A stretch of 64,000 nucleotides of DNA from Gemmobacter fulvus (GCF_018798885.1 NZ_CP076361.1:248001-312000); one strand, 5' to 3'; counted from the first letter of the stretch, positions 1-8,864 are shown. Numbers and translations: made by a program. Notes: a model not told the origin generated them from the sequence alone.

Positions 1-1146
1 CACGACCGGGTGCAGGGCGCCGAGGCCGAGGATTTTCTGTTCGGCCAGATGGGCGATGACACACTGGCGGGGCTGGCGGGCAATGATCTGCTGTTTGGCG
101 GCCGGGGCAACGACCTGCTGCGCGGTCAGGGCGGCAATGACACGCTGGAGGGCGGCGCAGGCGCGGACAGGTTCGATGCCAGCGCGGGCAATGACCTGAT
201 CACCGATGCCGAAATGGCGGCGGGCGATCTGATCTTTCTGGGGCGCGGCTATACCGGCTGGGCCCAGATTGCCGCCCGGATCAGCCATCAGGCCATCAAC
301 GGGCCGACGGTGAATGATGTGGTGATCCGCCACGCCGATGCCACGCAAACGGTTCTGCTCGACATGCGCGGCGCGCTGGGCGCGGCGGCATTCCTGTTTT
401 CGGGCACCGCTGATCGGGTGGAGGGCACCACAAAGGCCGATCTGATTGCCGAAGGCTATCAGGATATGGATGGCAATGTGTTTTCTGCCCCGATCCGGCG
501 GATCGCGGCGGGTCATGGCAATGACACGATCAATGGCAGCCTTGCCGCCGACTGGCTGGATGGCAATGCGGGCGATGATCTGCTGCAGGGCAGCAAGGGG
601 GCCGATACCCTGTCTGGCGCGGTGGGGCGGGACAGCCTGTTTGGCGGCGACGGGCGCGATGTGGTCATGGGCGGCGGCGATGCCGACTTGCTGCATGGCG
701 GCGCGGCGGATGATGTGATCGCCACGGGTCAGGGCAATGATCTGGCCTATGGCGGCGCCGGGGCCGACCGGATCCGCGGCGAGGCCGGGCAGGACACGCT
801 GTATGGCGGCACGGGCTGGGATGTGATCCATACCGGGGCCGAGGCCAGCACGGTGTTCGGCGACGCCGGGCGCGACACCATCATGGCCGATATTGAACGG
901 GCCGGGCACCGGCTGAGCGGCGGCAGCGGCGGCGACAGTTTCGTGTTCCATTCCGCCGATGCGACCGGGCGCAGCCAGTCGGTGATCACCGATTTCACCG
1001 CCGGGCAGGACCGCATCCTGTGGGGCAGCCGGGTGATTGATCTGGACCATCTGCCGAAAGGCATGGCGCTGCACGACAGCGCCGCTGGTCTGGTTCTGGA
1101 ATTCTCGCCCGGCAATTCGGTGCTGCTGGAGGGGTTTTTCCTCTGA
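1..1146 (+). CDS. RTX (hemolysin-type calcium-binding) repeat protein, C-terminal part
   Basis: The reading frame is already open at base 1 and the first GTG (base 10) has no ribosome site, so this is the C-terminal part (about 381 residues) of a longer protein. Two blocks of glycine/aspartate-rich nonapeptides of the GGxGxDxLxG type are visible, at about residues 12-57 and 165-280. In this family they fold into a calcium-binding beta-roll, and the proteins leave the cell by type I (ABC) secretion, with the signal at the C-terminus. The last 60 residues are free of repeats and end in a hydrophobic LEGFF stretch, as in such signals. The N-terminal effector part is outside the window, so the activity cannot be named. 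Confidence 0.85.
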   Translation, partial: HDRVQGAEAEDFLFGQMGDDTLAGLAGNDLLFGGRGNDLLRGQGGNDTLEGGAGADRFDASAGNDLITDAEMAAGDLIFLGRGYTGWAQIAARISHQAINGPTVNDVVIRHADATQTVLLDMRGALGAAAFLFSGTADRVEGTTKADLIAEGYQDMDGNVFSAPIRRIAAGHGNDTINGSLAADWLDGNAGDDLLQGSKGADTLSGAVGRDSLFGGDGRDVVMGGGDADLLHGGAADDVIATGQGNDLAYGGAGADRIRGEAGQDTLYGGTGWDVIHTGAEASTVFGDAGRDTIMADIERAGHRLSGGSGGDSFVFHSADATGRSQSVITDFTAGQDRILWGSRVIDLDHLPKGMALHDSAAGLVLEFSPGNSVLLEGFFL

Positions 1147-1221
1147 ACCTTGCGCTGCATCATGGTGGCAGCGGCGGTGCGGTGGTGGGATCGGGCAAAG
1201 GCACATTCTGCAAGGATTCCC

Positions 1222-2385
1222 ATGGCCCCGCTTTCCGGCATCACCATCCTCGATCTGACACATGTTCTGGCGGGGCCGTTCTGCGCCACGATTCTGGCCG
1301 ATCTGGGCGCGCATGTGATCAAGGTCGAACGCCCCAGCACCGGCGATGACACCCGCGCCTTCCCCCCCTTCACGAACGGGGAAAGCGCCTATTTTGCGGC
1401 GCTGAATGCCGGAAAACGCTCCATCGCGCTGGATTTGAAGGCCGAGGCGGATCGCCAGATTTTCGAGGCGCTGCTGGCCCGCGCCGATGTGCTGCTGGAG
1501 AATTACCGCCCCGGCGTGATGGAGCGCCTGGGCTATGGCTGGCAGGATCTGCAAAGCCGCCTGCCCCGGCTGATCTACGGCGCGGTTTCGGGCTTTGGCC
1601 ATAGCGGACCAGAGGCCGGCAAACCCGCCTATGACATGGTGGTGCAGGCGCGCGGCGGTGTGATGAGCATCACCGGCGAGGAAGGCGGGCCGCCGGTGCG
1701 GGTCGGCGCCTCGCTGGGCGACATCGTGGCGGGCATGTATCTGGCGCAGGGGGTGCTGGCGGCGCTTTATGACCGCAGCCGCACCGGCCTTGGTGCCAAG
1801 ATCGACATCTCGATGCTGGATTGCCAGTTGGCCATTCAGGAACACAGCATTGCCATCACCACGGCCACCGGCATACCACCGGGCCGCACCGGCGCGCGCC
1901 ATCCTACCATCACGCCCTTTTCCACCTATCGCGCGGCGGACGGGTTCTTTGTGATCGCGGCGGGCAATGACGCGCTGTTTGCCCGGCTCTGTGCGGCGCT
2001 GGGCCACCCCGGCTGGGCCACGGATCCCCGCTTTGCCAGCAATGCCGCGCGCTGCGAGCATGTCGCGCTGCTGAAACGCCTGATCGAGGCGGTGACACTG
2101 GGCGCGCCCTGTGCGGAGTGGATCGCCACGCTGGACGCGGCGGGCGTACCGACCGGCCGTGTGCAGGACATGGCCGAGGTGCTGCGCGACCCACAACTGC
2201 TGGCCCGCAACATGGTGGTGCCGGTGGCCGCGCGTCCGGGTGGGCCTGCCTTCACTGCCGCAGGCAACCCGATCAAGATGTCCACCCTGCCGGATCTGCG
2301 GCAGCGCGGCCCGGCCCCGGCGCTGGATGCCGACCGCGCCGCCATCCTCGGCTGGCTGTCCGGCCCGCCAGAGGGCGCAAGCTGA
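1222..2385 (+). CDS. CaiB/BaiF family III CoA-transferase
   Basis: A 387-residue cytosolic enzyme that moves CoA between carboxylic acids. It begins MAPLSGITILDLTHVLAGPF with the typical family III opening, followed by an HVIKVERP motif and an ALDLK segment. The likely catalytic aspartate is D167, in GASLGDIVAG, which matches Asp169 of formyl-CoA transferase. ATG 1222 is preferred over the upstream ATG at 1150 because the homology begins there and AAGGA lies 6 bases upstream. The donor and acceptor acids cannot be read from the sequence, and no substrate-specific neighbour is present. The next gene follows after 147 bases on the same strand. Confidence 0.9.
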   Translation: MAPLSGITILDLTHVLAGPFCATILADLGAHVIKVERPSTGDDTRAFPPFTNGESAYFAALNAGKRSIALDLKAEADRQIFEALLARADVLLENYRPGVMERLGYGWQDLQSRLPRLIYGAVSGFGHSGPEAGKPAYDMVVQARGGVMSITGEEGGPPVRVGASLGDIVAGMYLAQGVLAALYDRSRTGLGAKIDISMLDCQLAIQEHSIAITTATGIPPGRTGARHPTITPFSTYRAADGFFVIAAGNDALFARLCAALGHPGWATDPRFASNAARCEHVALLKRLIEAVTLGAPCAEWIATLDAAGVPTGRVQDMAEVLRDPQLLARNMVVPVAARPGGPAFTAAGNPIKMSTLPDLRQRGPAPALDADRAAILGWLSGPPEGAS

Positions 2386-2436
2386 CCGCAACCTGCCGCG
2401 AACAGGCATTGCGATTGCAGGCCACCGGCCTACAAA

Positions 2437-2470
2437 GGAACAGCGAGGGGGCAATGGCCGCCCCTGTTCC
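2437..2470 (+). other. Hairpin in the leader of the corrinoid-activator-like gene
   Basis: GGAACAG (2437-2443) pairs perfectly with CTGTTCC (2464-2470), and inner GGGGC/GCCCC-type pairing extends the structure. There is no U-run, so it is not a good terminator for the CoA-transferase gene. It lies about 60 bases before the next start codon. No cobalamin riboswitch box is recognisable. Confidence 0.35.
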
Positions 2471-2532
2471 GTCCGCGTATTCCGGTCTGTCCGGGCGACG
2501 GGGCGGTGCTGCAGATTGGGCAAGAGGCAGAC

Positions 2533-4569
2533 ATGACCGAAGACGCGCTGGTGATCTTTACTCCTTCCGGCAAACGGGGCCGGTTCGCGCTTGGCACCCC
2601 CGTGCTGACGGCGGCGCGGCAATTGGGCGTGGATCTGGATTCGGTCTGCGGCGGGCGCGGCATCTGCTCCAAATGCCAGATCCAGCCGGGCTATGGCGAG
2701 TTTTCCAAATTCGGCATCCATGTCGACAGCGAGGCGCTGACCGATTGGAACGCGGTGGAAGAGCGCTACAAATCCAAGCGTGGCATGCTGGATGGCCGCC
2801 GTCTGGGCTGTCAGGCCAAGGTGATGGGCGATGTGGTGATCGACGTGCCGCCGGAAAGCCAGGTCCACAAACAGGTGATCCGCAAATCCGCCACGCAGCG
2901 CGACATCGTGATGGATCCGGCAACCCGGCTGTTGTTCATCGAGGTGACAGAGCCGGACATGCACGAGCCGTCGGGCGATTTTGAACGGGTGGTGCTGGCC
3001 CTGCGCGAGCAATGGCAGGTGGAGGCGGTAGAGGCCGATCTGCACATCCTGCGGCGCTTGCAGCCGGTGCTGCGCAAGGGCGCGTGGAAGATCACAGTCG
3101 CCCTGCACAAGGGCAACCACGATCCCCACCACCGGATCCTGGAAATCTGGCCGGGCTTCCACGAAGGCGGGCTGTATGGTCTGGCGATTGATCTGGGATC
3201 GACCACCATTGCCGCCCATCTGTGCGATCTGCGCGATGGCGCGGTTCTGGCCTCGTCCGGTGTGATGAACCCGCAGATCCGCTTTGGCGAAGATCTGATG
3301 AGCCGGGTGTCCTATGCGATGATGAACCCCGGTGGCGATGTGGAAATGACCCGTGCGGTGCGCGAGGCGATCAACAGTCTGGCCGCCACCATCGCGCAAG
3401 AGGCGCAGATCGACCCCAAGGCCATTTTCGAGGTGGTCTTTGTCTGCAATCCGGTGATGCACCACCTGCTGCTGGGCATTGATCCGGTGGAGCTGGGGCA
3501 AGCGCCGTTTGCGCTGGCGCTAAGCGGCAGCCTGAGCCTGCCTGCGGCAGAGCTTGACCTTTCGGCCCTGAACCGGGCGGCGCAGGTCTATATCCTGCCC
3601 TGCATTGCGGGCCATGTCGGGGCTGATTGCGCGGCGGTTGCCCTGTCGGAAGAACCGAACAAATCGGAACAGATGGTGCTGATTGTCGATGTCGGCACCA
3701 ATGCCGAAATCCTGCTGGGCAACAAGGACCGCGTTCTGGCCTGTTCCAGCCCGACCGGCCCGGCCTTTGAAGGCGCACAGATCAGCTCTGGCCAGCGTGC
3801 AGCTCCCGGCGCGATCGAGCGGGTGGAGATTGACAGCCTGACCAAAGAGCCGCGCTTCCGGGTGATCGGCTCGGACCTCTGGTCGGATGATCCGGGCTTT
3901 GCCGAGGCGACCAAGACCTCAGGCATCACCGGCATTTGCGGATCGGGCATCATCGAGGCGGTGGCCGAAATGCGCATGGCGGGCATTGTCGACGGCTCGG
4001 GCCTGATCGGTTCGGCGGAACAGGTCCGATCGGTCCGCTCGGTGCCCGAGGGGCGGACGCACAGCTATCTGCTGCATGATGGCAGCGCCGACGGCGGGCC
4101 GGTGATCCATGTCACCCAGACGGACATCCGCGCCATCCAGCTGGCAAAATCCGCGCTGTATGCCGGGGCGCGGCTGCTGATGGACGAGATGGGGGTGGAT
4201 ACGGTCGACAAGGTGATCCTCGCCGGCGCGTTTGGCGCGCATATCAGCCCGAAACACGCGATGGTTCTGGGCATGATTCCCGATGCGCCATTGGATCATG
4301 TGCTGAGTGCGGGCAATGCGGCAGGCACCGGCGCGCGGATTGCGCTGTGCAACCGTGCGTCCCGGGATACCATCGAGGCGGTGGTGCATGATATCCACAA
4401 GGTTGAAACCGCCATCGAGCCGCGCTTCCAGGAACATTTCGTCAATGCCAATGCGATCCCGCACGCGGTCGACCCTTTCCCGGAGCTGAGCGCCATCGTC
4501 ACCCTGCCCCAGGTCAGCTACAACACGGCGGGTGCCGGTTCCGAAGGGCGGCGGCGGCGCAGGGGGTGA
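2533..4569 (+). CDS. RACo-like corrinoid activation protein (2Fe-2S ferredoxin plus ASKHA ATPase, DUF4445)
   Basis: A 678-residue protein with an N-terminal plant-type 2Fe-2S ferredoxin domain: cysteines C39, C45, C48 and C93 show the C-x5-C-x2-C spacing with a distal fourth ligand. A middle domain and an ASKHA (actin/sugar kinase/Hsp70-like) ATPase fold follow, with a phosphate motif AIDLGSTT near residue 217 and a second glycine-rich loop IVDVGTNAE. In this family, ATP hydrolysis drives reduction of inactive cob(II)alamin on corrinoid methyltransferases back to cob(I)alamin, supporting O- or N-demethylation. ATG 2533 is preferred because AGAGG lies just upstream and homology starts there. 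No corrinoid protein or methyltransferase gene is in the window, so its partner must be encoded elsewhere. Confidence 0.88.
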   Translation: MTEDALVIFTPSGKRGRFALGTPVLTAARQLGVDLDSVCGGRGICSKCQIQPGYGEFSKFGIHVDSEALTDWNAVEERYKSKRGMLDGRRLGCQAKVMGDVVIDVPPESQVHKQVIRKSATQRDIVMDPATRLLFIEVTEPDMHEPSGDFERVVLALREQWQVEAVEADLHILRRLQPVLRKGAWKITVALHKGNHDPHHRILEIWPGFHEGGLYGLAIDLGSTTIAAHLCDLRDGAVLASSGVMNPQIRFGEDLMSRVSYAMMNPGGDVEMTRAVREAINSLAATIAQEAQIDPKAIFEVVFVCNPVMHHLLLGIDPVELGQAPFALALSGSLSLPAAELDLSALNRAAQVYILPCIAGHVGADCAAVALSEEPNKSEQMVLIVDVGTNAEILLGNKDRVLACSSPTGPAFEGAQISSGQRAAPGAIERVEIDSLTKEPRFRVIGSDLWSDDPGFAEATKTSGITGICGSGIIEAVAEMRMAGIVDGSGLIGSAEQVRSVRSVPEGRTHSYLLHDGSADGGPVIHVTQTDIRAIQLAKSALYAGARLLMDEMGVDTVDKVILAGAFGAHISPKHAMVLGMIPDAPLDHVLSAGNAAGTGARIALCNRASRDTIEAVVHDIHKVETAIEPRFQEHFVNANAIPHAVDPFPELSAIVTLPQVSYNTAGAGSEGRRRRRG

Positions 4570-4599
4570 CATCTGCGGCGGCTGCACTAAGATCACCGC

Positions 4600-5166
4600 A
4601 TGATCGAAGAACGCCCCCAGGATCCCGTTGCGGATTTGTTGAAACGGATCGCCGCGCAAGACCGCGCCGCGTTCCGTGACCTTTATGCGTCGACCTCTGC
4701 GAAACTTATGGGCGTGCTGCTCCGTATGTTACGCCAGAGATCAGAGGCGGAGGATGCCTTGCAGGAGGTTTACACACGCATATGGCTGCGCGCAGCGCGG
4801 TTTGACCCCGCCAAGGGGCGTGGCATGACATGGGTGATTGCTGTGGCGCGGCATCTGGCGATTGACCGGCTGCGCGCCCGTCCGGAGGAACATCAATCCA
4901 GCGATGACGCGCTGGAATTCGTCGCGGATCAGACCCCCCGCGCCGAAAGCCGCCTTGTGGCGCTGGGCGAGGCGAAGCGCATCGTCGAGTGTTTCGGCAC
5001 GCTGGATGCGGCGCGGGCCGCCGCAGTGCGCGGGGCCTATCTGGACGGACTGTCCTATGCCGATCTGTCGCTGCGCCATGATGTGCCGCTCAATACCATG
5101 CGCACATGGTTGCGGCGCGGATTGCAGGCGCTGCGGGCCTGTATGGACGGGGGGGTACGGCCATGA
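4600..5166 (+). CDS. ECF-family RNA polymerase sigma factor (SigK-like)
   Basis: A 188-residue sigma factor with only regions 2 and 4, as in the ECF class. Region 2 (about residues 20-90) carries the DALQEVYTRIW core-binding helix and a WVIAVARHLAIDRLR promoter-melting segment. Region 4 (about 130-185) has a helix-turn-helix ending NTMRTWLRRGLQALR. Its stop codon overlaps the start of the anti-sigma gene (ATGA), indicating translational coupling, so the pair is probably made in fixed ratio. The gene begins 30 bases after the previous stop and has no strong ribosome site. The inducing signal is unknown; the downstream fasciclin gene is the obvious candidate target. Confidence 0.9.
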   Translation: MIEERPQDPVADLLKRIAAQDRAAFRDLYASTSAKLMGVLLRMLRQRSEAEDALQEVYTRIWLRAARFDPAKGRGMTWVIAVARHLAIDRLRARPEEHQSSDDALEFVADQTPRAESRLVALGEAKRIVECFGTLDAARAAAVRGAYLDGLSYADLSLRHDVPLNTMRTWLRRGLQALRACMDGGVRP

Positions 5167-5792
5167 GTTTGCCGGACGATCTCGACCTTGCGGGGGAATA
5201 TGTGCTGGGCACGCTGCCGCTGCCTGACCGGCTCGCCTTCGAAACGCGGCTGAAATCCGACGCAGGGCTGGCACTGGCCGTGGCCGATTGGGAGATGCGG
5301 CTGGAGGGGCTGAACGAATTTTATGCCGAAAGCCCTGCCCCCGATCTGCTGCCCCGGATCGAGGCGCGGCTGTTCGCCCGTCCGGCCCGCGTGTCGCGCG
5401 GCTGGTTCGGCTGGCTGGCCGGGGCGGCGACGGCGGCCATGCTGGCGCTGACCACCGTTGCGCTGTTGCCGCCGCCAGCCCCGCCGGTGGTGGCAACGCT
5501 GGGCAGCACGGACGCGCCGCTGCGGTTCGAGGCACATTATGACGGCACGGCGCTGATCGTGCAGCGGGTTGCGGGGGCCTTGCCTGCGCAGGACCAATCG
5601 CACGAGCTGTGGATCATCGCCCCCGAGGCCACGCCGGTATCGCTGGGCCTGATCGGCGATACCCCGCTGCGCGTGCCCTATCCCGAACCGCCGCCCGGCT
5701 GGGTTCTGGCGGTGACGGTGGAACCGGCAGGCGGCGCGCCGCAGGGCCTTCCCACCGGACCGATTGTCGCCAGTGGCGAAATCAGCCTGTGA
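5163..5792 (+). CDS. RskA-like membrane anti-sigma factor
   Basis: A 209-residue single-pass protein. The N-terminal 80 residues are cytosolic and contain no cysteine, so this is not a zinc-binding (ZAS) anti-sigma domain. One membrane segment lies at about residues 81-103 (WFGWLAGAATAAMLALTTVALL). The periplasmic part resembles the RskA/anti-sigma-K C-terminal domain, with a SHELWIIAP motif and a Pro-rich end. By family it should hold the neighbouring ECF factor inactive until the periplasmic domain is processed or altered. It overlaps the sigma gene by four bases. ATG 5163 is chosen because of that overlap. Confidence 0.85.
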   Translation: MSLPDDLDLAGEYVLGTLPLPDRLAFETRLKSDAGLALAVADWEMRLEGLNEFYAESPAPDLLPRIEARLFARPARVSRGWFGWLAGAATAAMLALTTVALLPPPAPPVVATLGSTDAPLRFEAHYDGTALIVQRVAGALPAQDQSHELWIIAPEATPVSLGLIGDTPLRVPYPEPPPGWVLAVTVEPAGGAPQGLPTGPIVASGEISL

Positions 5793-5800
5793 CACCCATC

Positions 5801-5826
5801 GCGCCCCGTCCCGCCGGACGGGGCGC
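5801..5826 (+). terminator. GC-rich hairpin after the sigma/anti-sigma pair
   Basis: An 11-bp perfect stem (GCGCCCCGTCC with GGACGGGGCGC) around a CGCC loop, ten bases after the anti-sigma stop. Only a weak T-tract follows, so it may reduce rather than stop read-through into the fasciclin gene. Confidence 0.5.
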
Positions 5827-5880
5827 AAATCTTCAGGCCGCCCGATTTTCGATCACATGCAGTTCACGAAAATGCGAGCC

Positions 5881-5909
5881 TGAAACTTCCGCCGAAAAGT
5901 CTCCGTAAC
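5881..5909 (+). promoter_or_regulatory. Candidate ECF-type promoter for the fasciclin gene
   Basis: TGAAAC (5881-5886) and CGTAAC (5904-5909) are separated by 17 bases and lie about 50 bases before the fasciclin start. AAC-rich -35 and CGT-type -10 elements are typical of ECF sigma factors in general. Assignment to the adjacent sigma factor is inference; I found no matching motif before the sigma gene itself. Confidence 0.3.
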
Positions 5910-5957
5910 TGCTGGTGTGCGGCGGGACAGACCCGCCCGGCAATTGGGAGATGACTT

Positions 5958-6503
5958 ATGAAAACCCTTCGTATGGCGACCGCGATCCTCGCACTGTCCA
6001 CCGTGGCGGCTCTGGCTGAAAACCCGATGGTGGGCGGCGCCGCGATGTATGAGGACAAGAACATCGTCGAAAACGCCGTGAATTCGGCCGATCACACCAC
6101 CCTGGTGGCGGCTGTTCAGGCTGCTGGCCTCGTGGAAACCCTGTCGGGCGCTGGCCCCTTCACCGTGTTTGCGCCCACCAATGAGGCTTTCGCCAAGCTG
6201 CCCGCAGGCACCGTTGAGACGCTGCTGAAGCCCGAAAACAAGGATCAGCTGACCAAGATCCTGACCTGCCACGTGGTTGCGGCCAATGCCATGTCGGATG
6301 CCATCGGCAAGATGATCGCAGATGACAAGGGCATGCACCCGGTGAAAACCGTGGGCGGCTGCGAATTCACCGCGATGATGGATGGCGACAAGATTCAGAT
6401 CAAGGATGGCCAGAACAACGTGGCGACCGTGACCATCGCCGATGTGAAACAGTCGAATGGTGTGATCCATGTGATCGACACGGTTCTGCTGCCGGCCAGC
6501 TGA
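5958..6503 (+). CDS. Secreted fasciclin (FAS1) domain protein
   Basis: A 181-residue exported protein. A signal peptide of about 20 residues ends at ALA (cleavage before ENPMV). The rest is one FAS1 domain (about residues 35-178) with the characteristic [17 protein letters not shown] box and a terminal [11 protein letters not shown] motif. FAS1 domains mediate adhesion or protein contact at the cell surface or in the periplasm. A GGGAG ribosome site precedes ATG 5958. Its position directly after a sigma/anti-sigma pair suggests that it is a regulated output of that pair. It has two cysteines in the mature part, which could form a disulfide. Confidence 0.9.
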   Translation: MKTLRMATAILALSTVAALAENPMVGGAAMYEDKNIVENAVNSADHTTLVAAVQAAGLVETLSGAGPFTVFAPTNEAFAKLPAGTVETLLKPENKDQLTKILTCHVVAANAMSDAIGKMIADDKGMHPVKTVGGCEFTAMMDGDKIQIKDGQNNVATVTIADVKQSNGVIHVIDTVLLPAS

Positions 6504-6557
6504 TCCGGCGCTGCGGCGGGTCAAGCCCCCAAGCCCCCGCCGCCGCTGTGAGACGCG

Positions 6558-6589
6558 CCGCCCGGACCCTCGTGGTCCGGGCGGGTTGC
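6558..6589 (+). terminator. Terminator hairpin of the fasciclin gene
   Basis: An 11-bp perfect stem (CCGCCCGGACC with GGTCCGGGCGG) around a CTCGT loop, 55 bases after the stop, followed by a short T-containing tail. The stretch 6504-6846 otherwise holds only the tRNA-Gly gene and its promoter. Confidence 0.6.
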
Positions 6590-6645
6590 GTTCAGGGGCC
6601 ATGCAAACCCCTGCCCCATTCCCGAATGTGCCGCCGAAATTACCC

Positions 6646-6675
6646 TTGATCCCGCCGCTGCTCCGGTGCTATCTG
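6646..6675 (+). promoter_or_regulatory. Promoter of tRNA-Gly
   Basis: TTGATC (6646-6651), an 18-base spacer and TATCTG (6670-6675), ending nine bases before the mature tRNA. This fits a housekeeping sigma-70 promoter with transcription starting just before the tRNA. Confidence 0.5.
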
Positions 6676-6684
6676 TGCCGCGTC

Positions 6685-6758
6685 GCGGGTGTAGCTCAAT
6701 GGTAGAGCCGCAGCTTCCCAAGCTGATGACGAGGGTTCGATTCCCTTCACCCGCTCCA
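6685..6758 (+). tRNA. tRNA-Gly (anticodon CCC)
   Basis: 74 bases including an encoded CCA. The 7-bp acceptor stem GCGGGTG/CACCCGC is perfect. The D-arm, the T-arm with GGTTCGATTCC, and the anticodon loop TTCCCAA give anticodon CCC. The layout matches E. coli glyU. It reads GGG codons. Confidence 0.97.
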
Positions 6759-6846
6759 ATCCCTCCCCCCGAAAATCCTGTCGTGAATGGGCTTTCCAAG
6801 CCCTGCGCCGCGCTGTAGCACAGGGCATCTTTTACAGGAGGTTCCC

Positions 6847-7200
6847 ATGAACGAGGATATCAAGCGCATCGGCGTTGGCGCACGGATGAGCGAAGGCGTC
6901 TGCTATAACGGCATCATCTGGGTGGCAGGTCAGGTTGGCAATCCAGGGGATTCGGTGGCGGATCAGACCCGCACCTGTCTGGCCGAGGTGGATCGCATCC
7001 TCGCCGCCGCAGGCACCGACAAGACCCGGATCCTGTCGACCCAGATCTGGATGGCCGATATGGCGGATTTTGCGGAAATGAATGGCGTCTGGGACGCCTG
7101 GGTGCCGCAGGGCCACACCCCGGCCCGCGCCACCGGCGAGGCGAAACTCGCGACACCGGAGTATCTGGTGGAAGTGATCGTCACCGCGGCGCTGACCTGA
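6847..7200 (+). CDS. RidA/YjgF/YER057c family protein
   Basis: A 117-residue trimer-forming Rid-fold protein; RidA proper hydrolyses reactive enamine/imine intermediates from PLP enzymes. A strong AGGAGG ribosome site precedes ATG 6847. It shows the VAGQVG and HTPARATGEAKLATPEYLVEV segments of the family. The arginine that is catalytic in RidA (E. coli R105, in VARLP) appears to be replaced by the lysine of EAKLATP. The protein may therefore belong to a Rid subfamily without imine deaminase activity. It is a single gene between the tRNA and the converging pgi operon. Confidence 0.88.
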   Translation: MNEDIKRIGVGARMSEGVCYNGIIWVAGQVGNPGDSVADQTRTCLAEVDRILAAAGTDKTRILSTQIWMADMADFAEMNGVWDAWVPQGHTPARATGEAKLATPEYLVEVIVTAALT

Positions 7201-7205
7201 AAAAG

Positions 7206-7260
7206 CCGGGGGGCTTTGCGCCCCCCGGACCCCCGGCAGGATATTTTTGCCAAGATGAAG
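7206..7260. repeat. Rhodobacteraceae-type intergenic repeat, copy 1
   Basis: A GGGGGG/CCCCCC hairpin with a CTTTGCG loop, then a short C-rich run, then a conserved tail GGATATTTTTGCCAAGATGAA. It exactly fills the gap between the convergent ends of the rid gene and pgi. A second copy with the same order of elements lies at 24563-24610. The hairpin may act as a two-way terminator. Confidence 0.75.
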
Positions 7261-7262
7261 GA

Positions 7263-8864
7263 TCAGCCGCGCAGATAGGCCACCAGTTGCTGAGTGGAGC
7301 CGTCTTTGCCGGTGGCGGGTTGCCGCCCTTCCAGAATGGGTTGCAGCGCCAGCGCCAGCTCCTTACCCAGTTCCACCCCCCATTGATCATAGGAATTGAT
7401 GCCGAGGATCACCCCCTCGACAAACACCCGGTGTTCATAGAGCGCGATGATCTGGCCCAGGGTAAAAGGCGTCAGCTGCGGATAGGCGAGCGTCGTCGAG
7501 GGCCGGTTGCCTGGGAAGACCCGGTGGCGCGCCTGACGTTCCAGCTCGGCCCCGGTCAGGCCCTTTTTCGCCATCAGCGTCCGGGCCTCGTCAAGGCTGC
7601 GGCCCCGCATCAGCGCTTCGGACTGGGCCAGACAGTTGGAGACCAGCAGCAGGTGCTGATGGGCAAGTTCGGGTTCATGCCCCTGACGCGCCACGAGAAA
7701 TTCGCAGGGCACGACGCGGGTGCCCTGATGGATCAGCTGATAGAACGCATGTTGGCCATTGGTGCCCGGCTCGCCCCAGACCACCGGCCCGGAGTGATAG
7801 GGCAGATCCACGCCATCCATGCTGACGCCCTTGCCGTTGCTCTCCATTTCAAGCTGTTGCAGATAGGCCGGAAGGCGGCTCAGCCGCTGGTCATAGGGCA
7901 GAACGGCGCGGGTTGCATGGCCGCAGATCTGGTTGTGCCAGATGCCGACCAGCGCCAGCAGCACCGGTAGGTTCTGCGCGAAAGGTGCGGCACGGAAATG
8001 CCGGTCCATATCCGAACCGCCATTCAGGAATTCCTGAAAGTCCTCGGGGCCGACGGCCAGCATCAGCGAAAGCCCGATCGGCCCCCACATCGAATAGCGC
8101 CCGCCCACCCAATCCTCGAATCCGAAAACCCGTGCGGCATCAATGCCGTAAGCGGCGGTCTTGTCAGCGGCGGTCGATACGGCGGCGAATTGTGCGGCAG
8201 GATTGGCCACCGCTTTCGCCATCCAGGCCTTTGCCGTATCGGCATTGGTCATCGTCTCGATGGTGGTGAAGGTCTTGGAGGCCACGATCACCAGCGTCGT
8301 CTGCGGGTTCAGCCCGTGCAGCACGTCATGGATATGCGCGCCATCGACATTGGAGACGAAATGCACCCGGGGGCCATCATGAAATGGCGCAAGTGCCAGC
8401 GTGGCCATGGCTGGGCCAAGATCGGAGCCACCGATGCCGATGTTCACCACATCGGTGATCGCGCCGCCCTGCCCGGTGAAGCGGCCCGCCCGCACATCCC
8501 GCGCGAAATCGGCACAGCGCGACAGCGTCGCCCGCACCTCGGGCATCACATCGCGGCCTTCGACCATCACCGTCGCATCAAGGTTGCGCAGCGCGGTATG
8601 CAGCACGGCGCGGCCTTCGGTCTCGTTGATCTTTTCACCCGCAAACATCGCCGCTCGGCGGCCAGCCACATCACGCGCTTCGGCCAGTTCCAGCAACAGC
8701 GCAAGGGCGGTGGCGTCCAGATCGGTTTTTGAAAAATCAAACAGCATCCCGCCGTGGCGGGCCGAAAAGGCCTCTGCCCGACCGGAGTCGCCGAACAGCG
8801 CGGCAATGCTGCGCGGCTGGGTCGCGGCGTGATGGGCGCTCAGCGCCTGAAAAGGGGTCGTCAT
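7263..8864 (-). CDS. pgi: Glucose-6-phosphate isomerase
   Basis: A 533-residue cytosolic enzyme interconverting glucose-6-phosphate and fructose-6-phosphate. Family signatures are visible: the sugar-phosphate binding stretch [10 protein letters not shown], the catalytic-region motif [13 protein letters not shown], and the C-terminal [11 protein letters not shown] that includes the active-site lysine. It is the last gene of zwf-pgl-pgi, 16 bases after pgl. In organisms that use the Entner-Doudoroff route, Pgi feeds fructose-6-phosphate back into glucose-6-phosphate, which fits co-expression with zwf. Length is normal. Confidence 0.97.
   Translation of the reverse strand: MTTPFQALSAHHAATQPRSIAALFGDSGRAEAFSARHGGMLFDFSKTDLDATALALLLELAEARDVAGRRAAMFAGEKINETEGRAVLHTALRNLDATVMVEGRDVMPEVRATLSRCADFARDVRAGRFTGQGGAITDVVNIGIGGSDLGPAMATLALAPFHDGPRVHFVSNVDGAHIHDVLHGLNPQTTLVIVASKTFTTIETMTNADTAKAWMAKAVANPAAQFAAVSTAADKTAAYGIDAARVFGFEDWVGGRYSMWGPIGLSLMLAVGPEDFQEFLNGGSDMDRHFRAAPFAQNLPVLLALVGIWHNQICGHATRAVLPYDQRLSRLPAYLQQLEMESNGKGVSMDGVDLPYHSGPVVWGEPGTNGQHAFYQLIHQGTRVVPCEFLVARQGHEPELAHQHLLLVSNCLAQSEALMRGRSLDEARTLMAKKGLTGAELERQARHRVFPGNRPSTTLAYPQLTPFTLGQIIALYEHRVFVEGVILGINSYDQWGVELGKELALALQPILEGRQPATGKDGSTQQLVAYLRG

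Noticed and set aside
40-850. Repeated DNA units that could suggest a CRISPR or tandem repeat
   Set aside because: They are in-frame codons of RTX nonapeptides with varied spacing, not spacers and direct repeats.
2386-2532. Cobalamin riboswitch before the corrinoid-activator-like gene
   Set aside because: Only a simple hairpin is present; none of the B12-box elements can be found.
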